NCBI RefSeq assembly: GCF_008000755.1
Contig: NZ_CP041690.1
Coordinates: 3,700,501 to 3,764,500, forward strand
DNA from: Youhaiella tibetensis
GTDB taxonomy: Bacteria > Pseudomonadota > Alphaproteobacteria > Rhizobiales > Devosiaceae
Length of the DNA stretch: 64,000 bases
Direction: 5' to 3'
Shown here: in pieces, positions 45,690 to 59,284 of the stretch
Layout of the letters: every line of letters starts with the position of its first letter
Position numbering within the stretch: position 1 is the stretch's first letter
The notes under the pieces: model-generated
Databases searched by the model: none
Told to the model about the DNA's origin: nothing
The model's input: the letters and a program-made list of their open reading frames with translations, nothing else
Made by a program: the position numbers and the translations under genes

Positions 45690-46514
45690 ATGACTGGCAA
45701 CAATTCTGCCCGCCCGCTCCTGGCCGGCCTCGAGCCCGCGCAAATTCTTGAGACCCTGCTGGCCGCCGCCGCCGCCGCTGCGCGCGAAACCCTGCCGCGC
45801 TTCCGCAGCCCCCTGGCCGTGGAAAACAAGCTGGCGGGCGGCTTCGACCCCGTCACCGAGGCGGACAAACAGGCCGAAATCGCCGTTCGCGACCTGATCG
45901 CCGCGCGCTTTCCCGATCACGGCCTGATCGGGGAGGAATGGGACCCAAAACTCTCGGACAATCCCTGCCAGTGGATCATCGATCCGATCGACGGCACGCG
46001 CGCCTTCATCTCGGGCGTGCCGGTCTGGGGAACACTGATCGGCTTCATGGTTGATGGGCGGGCCCAGGCCGGGCTCATGGCCCAGCCCTTCACCGGCGAA
46101 ACCTATGTCGGCCTGCCCGGCCGCTCGATCTACCGGCGCGGCGTGGAGGAAATCGTGCTCAGGACCAGCGCCGTAACCGAGATCGGCCGCGCCAAGCTCT
46201 CCACCACCACGCCCGATCTCTTTGTGCAGACCGGCACGCAGCGCCCCTGGGACGCCCTTCGCGCCCAGGTGCTCCAGACCCGCTACGGGCTGGATTGCTA
46301 CGCCTATTGCCTGCTGGCGGCGGGCCATATCGACCTCATCGTCGAGCCCGGCCTCAAGAATGTCGACATCGCCCCGCTGGTGCCGATCATCGAGAATGCC
46401 GGCGGCATCGTGACGACCTGGGAAGGCGGCGCGCCCGAGGAAGGCGGCAATTGCATCGCTGCGGCAACGCCCGAACTCCATGCCGCGGCCATGGCGGTAC
46501 TCCGGGCTGCCTAG
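45690..46514 (+). CDS. hisN: Histidinol-phosphatase, inositol monophosphatase family
   Basis: This 274-residue magnesium-dependent phosphatase has the metal-site motifs DPVTEADKQAE, LIGEEWD, WIIDPIDGTRAFISG and the C-terminal GLKNVDIAPLVPIIENAGG. DPIDGTRAF(I/V)SG is characteristic of HisN, which dephosphorylates histidinol phosphate in bacteria lacking HisB phosphatase. It stands alone. The 269 bases before it (45421-45689) hold no recognisable gene. Convergent with the next hydrolase, 86 bases away. Confidence 0.92.
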   Translation: MTGNNSARPLLAGLEPAQILETLLAAAAAAARETLPRFRSPLAVENKLAGGFDPVTEADKQAEIAVRDLIAARFPDHGLIGEEWDPKLSDNPCQWIIDPIDGTRAFISGVPVWGTLIGFMVDGRAQAGLMAQPFTGETYVGLPGRSIYRRGVEEIVLRTSAVTEIGRAKLSTTTPDLFVQTGTQRPWDALRAQVLQTRYGLDCYAYCLLAAGHIDLIVEPGLKNVDIAPLVPIIENAGGIVTTWEGGAPEEGGNCIAAATPELHAAAMAVLRAA

Positions 46515-46600
46515 GCCTCAGCCCGCGCGTATTTCCCCCGCCACCGTGATTTGGATACACTACCCTTTGCGGGGAAAGCAGGGAACAACGCCCCGTTCGA

Positions 46601-47575
46601 CTAGCCGCTCTGCTCGGTGATGAACGCATCGAACGCCGCCAGCGCTTGGCCACGAATCGCGTTGGATTCCATGAAGAGCTCATGCTGCGCCCCGGCGATC
46701 ACCACATGGCGCCCGGTGCGCATGCGCAGGCCCATTTGCTCGATGGCCGGAGTCGAAACGATGCGGTCGCGCGCCGCCGCCAGCATTAGGACAGGGATTC
46801 GGACCGAGCCCGGAAAGCGGTCGCGCGCCGCTTCCCCCATCATCTCGGTAGCCGCGGCCACCCACCGGATGGTCGGCGTTCCCGCCCCCAGACCCGGCTG
46901 GGCCTTGAGAATTTCGGCCGTGCGCAGATAGCGCCCGGCATCGCCGGTCAGCGGATTGCCGGGGAACGTCTTTTCCGACATCGCCCGCTCGCCGCGCCCC
47001 GGCACGGGGAACTGCCCGAGCCCGATGAAAGAGAGCGCGTTGGCGAGGCGCGCCATTCCGACCATGCTCAGCGGCTGGCCATCGAGCGCGATCATCGGTG
47101 CCGAGACGAACATGCGGTCGAACATCAGCCGGTCGCGCCGTCCGGCGTCGAGCGCCACGAGCCCGCCCATCGAATGGGCCACCAGGTAGAACGGCGGCGG
47201 GCAATCGGGCAGCAGGATCTCGGCGTGAAAACTGCGCAGGTCCGTCCAGTAGTCCTCGAACCGGTCGACATAGCCGACCCGCCTGTTCCCGATCACGCGG
47301 TCCGATCCGCCCTGCCCGCGGAAATCGAAGGTCGCTACGGCGAAGCCGCGAGCCTGGAAATCGGCGACGGTCTCGAAATACTTCTCGATGAACTCGGAGC
47401 GCCCCTGCAGGATGCAGACGGTGCCGCGGTGTACCTCACCCTTGCGCGGGAACAGCGCATAGCGCAGCCGCGCATTGTCGCTCGTCACGAAATAGCCGGC
47501 CCGCACGCCTTCCGGCACCGGGTTGGACGGCACGACCGCAAGCGGTGGCCCGTTGGGATCGACGACGACGTTCAT
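46601..47575 (-). CDS. Alpha/beta hydrolase, lysophospholipase-like
   Basis: This 324-residue serine hydrolase has the oxyanion and nucleophile regions FDFRGQGGSDR and YLVAHSMGGLVALDAG, with Ser in HSMGG, the acid in LAAARDRIVSTPA, and the base in AGAQHELFMES. The pattern fits the PldB/monoglyceride lipase group (Hydrolase_4) that acts on lysolipids or acylglycerols. The ATG at 47575 starts MNVVVDPNG; the nine-residue longer reading is less likely. No signal peptide is seen. An intrinsic terminator lies 49 bases upstream of the start, reading towards the gene. Confidence 0.86.
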   Translation of the reverse strand: MNVVVDPNGPPLAVVPSNPVPEGVRAGYFVTSDNARLRYALFPRKGEVHRGTVCILQGRSEFIEKYFETVADFQARGFAVATFDFRGQGGSDRVIGNRRVGYVDRFEDYWTDLRSFHAEILLPDCPPPFYLVAHSMGGLVALDAGRRDRLMFDRMFVSAPMIALDGQPLSMVGMARLANALSFIGLGQFPVPGRGERAMSEKTFPGNPLTGDAGRYLRTAEILKAQPGLGAGTPTIRWVAAATEMMGEAARDRFPGSVRIPVLMLAAARDRIVSTPAIEQMGLRMRTGRHVVIAGAQHELFMESNAIRGQALAAFDAFITEQSG

Positions 47576-47623
47576 TGCGCGAACCTTGCCACGTTCGGGC
47601 AAGCTTTAGGGCTCCGGACAAAG

Positions 47624-47659
47624 AAAAACCAGCGCTCCGGGATGGAAACGCTGGTTTTT
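47624..47659 (-). terminator. Intrinsic terminator between divergent genes
   Basis: AAAAACCAGCG (47624-47634) and CGCTGGTTTTT (47649-47659) pair perfectly over 11 bases around a 14-base loop. The minus-strand T tract (TTTTTCTTT) is the better one. No gene lies upstream of it on either strand, so it is either an attenuator before the hydrolase or the end of an unannotated RNA. Confidence 0.8.
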
Positions 47660-47812
47660 CCTCTGATGGCCCGTCGAGCGGGGGGCGGGGTGACGACGGG
47701 CGCATTTCGATGTGCAGGATCGACTGCACGATCAAAGTCTTGCGCCCCTGCGCCTGAACCGGGCCCGAGGCGGTCGTTCAGAATCCGTTCATAAAACTGG
47801 CGCGGGCCCCCT

Positions 47813-47840
47813 CTTGAAGCGCCGCCGGGGTTACCTAAAT
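47813..47840 (+). promoter_or_regulatory. RpoH-type promoter candidate for hsp20
   Basis: CTTGAA (47813-47818), 16 bases, and CTAAAT (47835-47840) resemble alphaproteobacterial sigma-32 promoters. They leave a leader of about 110 bases before the hsp20 ATG. Confidence 0.5.
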
Positions 47841-47956
47841 CTTTGTTGTCCGCCGGAAACGACCGGGGACCGGCACCTCGCCGCCCATGCTCGCCTATAG
47901 AGGGAGCGCCATGGCGGGACGCCGAAATCCACGTTGCTCACAGGAGAATGTGAACC

Positions 47957-48409
47957 ATGCAGACCATTGATTTCTCGCCCTTTTATCGTTCGACCGTCGG
48001 CTTTGACCGGCTGTTTTCGCGCCTGGACAATCTCCAGGAGGCCAAATCCTACCCTCCCTACAATATCGAGCGCGTCGGTGAAGACGCCTATCGCGTGTCG
48101 ATCGCCGTGGCAGGCTTCGCTCAGAGCGACATTGCCATCGAGAGCAAGGAAAACGGCCTGACCATCAAGGGCGCCAAGGCTCCGGAAACCGCTGAAAAAG
48201 CCCGTGAATTCCTGCACCGAGGCATTGCCGAGCGCGCTTTTGAGCTGCGCTTCCAGCTTGCCGAATATGTGGAAGTCACCGGAGCCAATCTCGAGAACGG
48301 GCTGCTCCATATCGAGCTCAAGCGCGTCCTGCCCGAGAGCAAGAAGCCGCGCCAGATCGCGATCAACACCGGCACGAAGTCGCTCGAAGACCAGGCCGCC
48401 GTCAACTAA
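47957..48409 (+). CDS. Small heat-shock protein Hsp20 (IbpA-like)
   Basis: This 150-residue chaperone has an N-terminal SPFYRSTVGFDRLFSRLDN, the alpha-crystallin domain (about 35-130; YPPYNIERVGEDAYRVSIAVAGF, FLHRGIAERAFELRFQLAEYVEV, NGLLHIELKRVLPE) and a C-terminal anchoring motif near RQIAIN. It holds unfolded proteins in a refoldable state. An AGGAG site precedes the ATG. It is monocistronic, with an RpoH-like promoter and a strong terminator. The leader may fold over the ribosome-binding site. Confidence 0.95.
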   Translation: MQTIDFSPFYRSTVGFDRLFSRLDNLQEAKSYPPYNIERVGEDAYRVSIAVAGFAQSDIAIESKENGLTIKGAKAPETAEKAREFLHRGIAERAFELRFQLAEYVEVTGANLENGLLHIELKRVLPESKKPRQIAINTGTKSLEDQAAVN

Positions 48410-48439
48410 GCGGCCCATCATCCCGAAATATGACGACGA

Positions 48440-48470
48440 GGCGTGGACCCTTGCGGTCCGCGCCTTTTTT
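48440..48470 (+). terminator. Rho-independent terminator of hsp20
   Basis: GGCGTGGACC (48440-48449) pairs with GGTCCGCGCC (48455-48464) with one wobble pair, followed by six T residues, 30 bases after the hsp20 stop. Confidence 0.92.
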
Positions 48471-49073
48471 GCATTTCCGGCGCCTTATTTCCTACATTTC
48501 CTATTCACAGTTGGGCTTCTCCTATTCTCTGCGTCAAAAAAGTGACCCTTGCCGCTTGCAGCACGGAAAAAAATGTGTAAACCTCCGGGAATAGGACAGC
48601 ACTGTTGTCCATAAACAGCGGATCGGCGGAGGTTCTCCCGCACCGCTATAGGAAAAGGGGCATGAACCATGGAACCTTCGAAACGGTAGCCCCCGTCCTG
48701 CACCCGCGGCTGACCGGTCTCCCCGGCCCGGCCGCACGCAAATCCGGCTGGCCCGCTTATCGATAGCGGAAACGGAATTGCGGGGCCATCAGTGCCCACC
48801 GAGCGGCCATTTGGATGCAGAGCCGCTCTCAATCAGATAGGATTGCGCTGCCCGCCCGAGGCGTACATGGTACGGCCCGGCCAGCATGATCCCGGAAAGT
48901 GGCGACACTTTTCGGCAATGATCATGCCAAAAGTCGTGGGCGCTAGTGCATCCCGGAAAGGAATAGGGTGCGGTTCTCCAACAGGAACCGCGCGAAGGAA
49001 CAGGCATCGCCCGGCACGAACCGGGCCCCGGCAGGGAAGCGAAATCCCTACGGTTCAAAGCGAGGAAAAAGAC
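48471..49073 (+). promoter_or_regulatory. Long structured leader/intergenic region of gltB
   Basis: No credible gene lies here. Several inverted repeats suggest a structured leader: AACCTCCG/CGGAGGTT (48580-48587 and 48627-48634) enclosing GGACA/TGTCC; the double palindrome at 48884-48927; GCGGTTC/GAACCGC (48970-48976 and 48985-48991); and CCCGG/CCGGG near 49011-49026. The gltB ribosome-binding site GAGGAAAAA follows. I cannot match it to a known riboswitch, and the promoter position is not clear. Confidence 0.45.
48884..48927. repeat. Rhizobiales-type intergenic palindrome
   Basis: Outer arms GCATGATC (48884-48891) and GATCATGC (48920-48927) and inner arms CCGGAAAGTG (48892-48901) and CACTTTTCGG (48906-48915, one wobble) close on a GCGA tetraloop. 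Elements with GATCATGC flanking a CCGAAAAGTG core are widespread between genes in Rhizobiales as I recall. I see only this copy in the window. Confidence 0.7.
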
Positions 49074-53782
<4,709 letters not shown>

Positions 53783-53786
<4 letters not shown>

Positions 53787-54391
53787 CGTTGCAGATCTAC
53801 GGCAACTTTGGGTCGGGCAACTGCCTCAAGGTCAAGTATATAGCCGACGCCACCGGCACGCCCTATGTCCTGCACGAAATCGGGTTGCGCTCGGGAGCCA
53901 CAAAGACCCCCGAGTTCCTCAAGCTCAACCCGGCAGGCGAGATGCCGGTCGTCGTCCTTGACGACGGCCGCCCGCTGGCCCAGTCCAACGCCATCCTGCG
54001 CTACCTGGCGCAGGGCTCGCGGTTTCTGCCCAGCGATCGCTACGAGGCGGCCAAGGTCGATGAATGGCTGTTCTGGGAACAGTACAGCCACGAGCCGACC
54101 GTCGCGGTGGCCCGCGCCCGGGTGGTCTATGACAAGATGGCCATTGCCGACCTCGATCCCAATCTGGTCAGCCGCGGCAACAAGGCACTCGATCGCCTCG
54201 AGGAAGCCCTTACCGGCCGCGACTTCCTGGTCGGGGAGACCATGACCATCGCCGATATCGCCCTGCTGGCCTATACGCGCCAGGCTCACGAGGGCGGCTT
54301 CGATTTATCCGGGCGGCCCGCGCTCCTGCGCTGGATTGCCACCTGCGAACAAGAACTCGGACTTCCTGCCGTTTCGGCAGCAGCGCATTAG
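53783..54391 (+). CDS. Glutathione S-transferase family protein
   Basis: This 202-residue protein has an N-terminal thioredoxin-like domain (1-80: [59 protein letters not shown]) and a helical C-terminal domain with the N-capping motif [18 protein letters not shown]. The active-site region GSGNCLKV offers Ser or Cys near residues 10-13. The ATG overlaps the gltB TGA (ATGA), and gltD starts nine bases after it, so it is inside the glutamate synthase operon. Its substrate is unknown; nothing shows that it acts on GOGAT. Confidence 0.9.
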
Positions 54392-54400
54392 GAGGAAAGC

Positions 54401-55828
<1,428 letters not shown>

Positions 55829-55835
55829 TCCAAAA

Positions 55836-55863
55836 TCGGGGCCGGCTTGCCCGCCGGCCCCGA
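55836..55863 (+). terminator. Hairpin after gltD
   Basis: TCGGGGCCGGC (55836-55846) pairs perfectly with GCCGGCCCCGA (55853-55863) around six bases, starting eight bases after the gltD stop. There is no T run, so termination may be partial or Rho-assisted. Confidence 0.6.
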
Positions 55864-56028
55864 ACACGCTAAATGGACGTTCCGGTCTGCAGTTCACCGA
55901 GGCGTCGCCGCCCCATCTGGGGAGCTAAACCTGCATTCTTCCAAAGGACATTGACCCCTTTCGGGTGCCAAGTCGTAAGCCGGCGACCATCGACCGATCT
56001 TTCGTATTGGCACCTGACGAGGATTGTC

Positions 56029-56586
56029 ATGTCGAGACCCCATATCCCTTTCGCCGTCGCCGACCTATCGGCCTTCGCCAAGTCCCTGCGCGCCCACTTG
56101 GCCAGCCACGACGGCCTGCCCAGCCACGTCGAGTTGCTCAACATGCTGGCGCGAGCCGGCGGCCACGGCAATTTCCAGCATCTGCGAAGCGAGGCCCTGG
56201 CGCCATCCACGGCCCCGGTCACATCTGCCCAGGCCACGCCGCCCCTCGATCGGGCCAAGGTCGACCAGGTGCTCAGGCATTTTGACGACAAGGGCCGCAT
56301 GATGCGCTGGCCGGGCAAGACCAACCACCAGATGCTCTGCCTCTGGGGCATCTGGACCTACATACCATCGGGCCAGCGCCTCACCGAACGCGAGGTCAAC
56401 GCCGCCATTACCGAGGGCCACACCTTCGGCGACTACGCCATCCTGCGCCGCTCGATGGTCGATGAAGGCCTCCTCGCCCGGACACCGGACGGCCGAATCT
56501 ACCGGCGCATCGAACAGCTTCCGCCGCCCGAGGGCCTCGCAATCATGGCGGAAGTGCAGAAGCGAGCCGAGTGGGTAGCGGCCTAG
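56029..56586 (+). CDS. DUF2087 domain protein
   Basis: This 185-residue protein has a C-terminal DUF2087 domain (about 85-165; VLRHFDDKGRMMRWPGKTNHQMLCLWGIWTYI, REVNAAITEGHTFGDYAILRRSMVDEGLLARTPDGRIYRRI), a small winged-helix-like unit often attached to regulators. The N-terminal 50 residues (SLRAHLASHDGLPSHVELLNMLARAGGHGNFQHLRSE) look like a helical toxin/antidote-style domain seen with DUF2087, but I cannot name it. The ATG at 56029 has a GAGGATTG site; 52 upstream codons are dropped. It stands alone. Confidence 0.78.
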   Translation: MSRPHIPFAVADLSAFAKSLRAHLASHDGLPSHVELLNMLARAGGHGNFQHLRSEALAPSTAPVTSAQATPPLDRAKVDQVLRHFDDKGRMMRWPGKTNHQMLCLWGIWTYIPSGQRLTEREVNAAITEGHTFGDYAILRRSMVDEGLLARTPDGRIYRRIEQLPPPEGLAIMAEVQKRAEWVAA

Positions 56587-56607
56587 CCGCTTCAGGCCTC
56601 ATCTCTT

Positions 56608-56632
56608 CTTCCCTGGCCTCGCGCCAGGGAAG
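56608..56632. terminator. Hairpin between convergent genes
   Basis: CTTCCCTGGC (56608-56617) pairs perfectly with GCCAGGGAAG (56623-56632) around five bases, between two convergent stops. It has no T tract, but its position suggests a bidirectional terminator. Confidence 0.5.
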
Positions 56633-56638
56633 AGCACG

Positions 56639-57826
56639 TCACTGAGCCTCGACCCCGTCTTCCGGTGGCTCAGGGACGATGCCGACGCCGAAGGCGTCGA
56701 CGCGCCCGACCGGTGCCTTCATCAGCGCATCGAGGTCGATAGGCGCGGCGGCCGGCGCATTCGATGCCGTGAGGAGGTCAGTCGCACGCGGCGGGGTCTT
56801 GGAGAGTGGGATCACGGCGCCCGCGACCTCGAGCAACCTGATCTGCCCCAGCCCCTGATAGGGCGGACGCAGCATGGGTTGGGCATCGGTGCCGAGCAGC
56901 GGATCGGCGACCGCGATGCTCACGCCGCCGCCGCGATAGAAGGCACGGATGGCCTGGCTGAGATAGAAGGCGAGCTTGTCCGAACCTGCCGTCGAGAAGT
57001 GGATGCCGTCATCCTTGCGCATGCGCACGTTCTGGCCCTTGAGGTCCGGACCGAAGCTCGTGAACTTGCCGTCCTCGTCGGCGAACTTCTCGTAGATGTC
57101 GAGGAACTCGGCACCGCCCGAAAAGCTCGCCATGCGCTGGAGCGAGGTGATCTGGCTGAGATCGGCCGAAAAACTGGCATCGGCCACCGGCGGCAGGCCG
57201 ATCCACACCACTGGCTTGTTGGCGGCGCGCAGACGCGACAACACGTCGTTGAGGCGGGCCGTATAATGCTTGTCCCATTCGTCGGTGAGCGGGTCGAAGC
57301 TCTGCCCGGCCTCATCAAGCACCTGCATGTCATTGACGCCCAGGAAGATGACGGCGAGGTCGAAACTGTTGGCGGCGATCTCCTCGCCGATGACCTTGTT
57401 CCAGTCGTAGTAGTCGTGCCGCACGAACCCCGTGGACGCCTTGCTCTTGTTGATGACGACGAGGTTCGGATCTTCCGCGTAGAACCGATCGAGGGCCTTG
57501 GCGAGATCGATGCCGAGCGAATCCCCGAACACCATGAGCCGCGTGGCATTGGCGGCCTTTTCGACCGTCGGCTTGGCCGGCGCGGCGGCCGCCACCGGCG
57601 CGGGTTTGCGGCGCGGCTGCTCGACCGGCGCCTGCTGGATGACTTGCGGCTCGCGCGGCCCGAAGAGCAGGTCCATCAGGGTGCGGCGTTGGCGCGGCTG
57701 CTGTTGAGCGACCTGGATGGTCGCTCCCGCCTCCTGGGCCTGCACGAACATCGGGGCCAGATCGGTCAGCACGAGTGCGGCGACGATCAGCCCGATAATC
57801 CAGAGCTTTAGCGACTTCCTGTTCAT
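56639..57826 (-). CDS. SGNH/GDSL hydrolase family protein (DUF459)
   Basis: This 395-residue protein has an N-terminal membrane anchor or signal (LKLWIIGLIVAALVLTDLAPMFVQAQ), a Pro/Ala/Gln-rich linker (30-95), and an SGNH domain with block I FGDSLGIDLAK, the Gly of VINKSKASTGF, block III FLGVNDMQV, and block V KDDGIHFSTAG. These give the Ser, Gly, Asn and His of the catalytic set. DUF459 proteins are periplasmic and may modify or de-acylate cell-wall or polysaccharide esters. The ATG at 57826 is followed 48 bases later on the left by nothing else; upstream lies an MltB-type gene on the same strand. Confidence 0.88.
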   Translation of the reverse strand: MNRKSLKLWIIGLIVAALVLTDLAPMFVQAQEAGATIQVAQQQPRQRRTLMDLLFGPREPQVIQQAPVEQPRRKPAPVAAAAPAKPTVEKAANATRLMVFGDSLGIDLAKALDRFYAEDPNLVVINKSKASTGFVRHDYYDWNKVIGEEIAANSFDLAVIFLGVNDMQVLDEAGQSFDPLTDEWDKHYTARLNDVLSRLRAANKPVVWIGLPPVADASFSADLSQITSLQRMASFSGGAEFLDIYEKFADEDGKFTSFGPDLKGQNVRMRKDDGIHFSTAGSDKLAFYLSQAIRAFYRGGGVSIAVADPLLGTDAQPMLRPPYQGLGQIRLLEVAGAVIPLSKTPPRATDLLTASNAPAAAPIDLDALMKAPVGRVDAFGVGIVPEPPEDGVEAQ

Positions 57827-57874
57827 CAGCCAGCTTCTAGCAGATTTGCACTCCGGCAGCCAATGAACACGCCG

Positions 57875-59107
57875 TCAGCGTGTCGCTGCCATCAGCTCGT
57901 TATAGGCCTCGATGGTGACGAATCCGTCTGCGACTTCGCCGCGAGCAGCCTGGAACCTGGCATAGGCCTGCTGCGTCACCGGGCCGATACGGCCATCCGA
58001 GGTTCCGTCGAGATAGCCGAGCCGGACGAGGGCCGACTGGATGGCCTTGCGCTGCGCCAGGTTCGGGAACCTGGCCTGCCGCGGCCAGGGTTGCACGAAA
58101 TCACCCGCCCCCTTGAGCCGATCGGTCAGGTGGGCGACGGCCAGCGCGTAGCTGTCTGAGAAGTTGTAGCCCTTGAGAACGAGGTAGTTGGGGGTCATGA
58201 GGAATTTGGGGCCGCTCTTGCCGCCCGGCACGTAGAGGAAGACCGGCGTCCCCGGATCGGGGAACTTGCGATTGCCGACGCGCGTCACGCCGCGATCGGC
58301 GAAAAAGCCGATGGTGCGATAGCCCTCGCGGCCCGCCAGCGTGTAGTCGAACCCCGCAGGAAGCTGCACCTCGTAGCCCCAATCCATGCCCGGCTGGTAG
58401 CCCAGGCCGAGCAGGAAGCGCGACGTGGTGGCCAGGGCATCGGCGAGCGAATCGTGGAGGTCGATCTTTCCGTCCCCGTCGCCATCGGCGCCGTATTTGA
58501 GGACATTGGTCGGGTTGACCTGCAGATGGCCGATGGCGCCCGCCCACGAGCCCACGAGATGACGCGCGTCGAGCGGCCCGCGCTGCACGAGCAGCAGCGC
58601 GGCGATGAAATCCTTCTCGTCCTCCTTGAGGCGCGAGCGGCGTTGATGGACGACCGTGGCCAGCGAGCGCACGATCGGCTTGATGTACTTGGTGTTGGAA
58701 AGGATCGTGCCGTAATTGGTTTCGATCCCCCAGATGGCGCCCAGAAGATAGGGATCGACCCCGTATTGCCGACCAGCGGCGGCGAAAAGCGCCTTTGTTT
58801 CGCTCATGGATTTCTGCCCATGCGCGATCCGCTCGTTCGAAACGCGCCGGTCGATATAGTCCCAGACGGGCGTCGTGAACTCGGGTTGGCTCGAGACCAG
58901 GTTGGGGACGTTGGGATCCTGCGTCAGCCCGTCGGTTGCCCTCCGGTAGGTTTCCCGCGTCACCCCTGCCGCGAGGGCCTTGGGCTCGAAGGAACGCAGG
59001 AAGGAGCCGAAGCTCTCGGTCGGCTGGGCCAGGGCGGGGCCGGCGACTAGCGCCAGCGCCACGGCCAGCAGAATACGGAAGGGGGCCCGGTGGTCGGTAT
59101 TGGCCAT
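57875..59107 (-). CDS. Lytic murein transglycosylase, MltB family
   Basis: This 410-residue periplasmic enzyme cleaves peptidoglycan glycan strands. It has a signal peptide (1-26, ending GPALAQ), the SLT_2 domain (about 30-330) with catalytic Glu in GAIWGIETNYG, and a C-terminal peptidoglycan-binding domain (about 345-405; RKAIQSALVRLGYLDGTSDGRIGPVTQQAYARFQ). The usual GQTQFMPS motif reads GHLQVNPT here, so substrate handling may differ. The Ca-binding DGDGKIDL loop is intact. The ATG at 59107 follows GAGGAGACC. It lies 48 bases upstream of the SGNH hydrolase gene; both are envelope enzymes. Confidence 0.92.
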   Translation of the reverse strand: MANTDHRAPFRILLAVALALVAGPALAQPTESFGSFLRSFEPKALAAGVTRETYRRATDGLTQDPNVPNLVSSQPEFTTPVWDYIDRRVSNERIAHGQKSMSETKALFAAAGRQYGVDPYLLGAIWGIETNYGTILSNTKYIKPIVRSLATVVHQRRSRLKEDEKDFIAALLLVQRGPLDARHLVGSWAGAIGHLQVNPTNVLKYGADGDGDGKIDLHDSLADALATTSRFLLGLGYQPGMDWGYEVQLPAGFDYTLAGREGYRTIGFFADRGVTRVGNRKFPDPGTPVFLYVPGGKSGPKFLMTPNYLVLKGYNFSDSYALAVAHLTDRLKGAGDFVQPWPRQARFPNLAQRKAIQSALVRLGYLDGTSDGRIGPVTQQAYARFQAARGEVADGFVTIEAYNELMAATR

Positions 59108-59284
59108 GCTGGTCTCCTCGAATTCCCGCATCATAGCAGAGTCGGAACCCGGACAGGGAGCGCGGCACTTTCCGTCTTTATATCAGTCGCTTGGCGACGT
59201 TTCAGCGGCCGGCCTCCGCACCGGGCCGCCACAGTTTGGCCAGCTCGATTAACCGATTCTGAACAACGTTCCGTCGCCCGCCCT

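Larger units (their letters stand above)
47576..47956. other. Gene-free region between hydrolase and hsp20
   Basis: No credible gene lies in this 381-base stretch. It holds an intrinsic terminator (47624-47659), a heat-shock-like promoter (47813-47840) and the hsp20 leader. The part from 47660 to 47810 shows no named element and could encode a small RNA ending at the terminator. Confidence 0.5.

Noticed and set aside
48627..48652. A stretch resembling the 5' part of bacterial SRP (4.5S) RNA (GGTTCTCCCGCA..CGCTA).
   Set aside because: The conserved apical loop with GGTCCGGAAGGAAGCAGC is absent downstream, so it is not an ffs gene.
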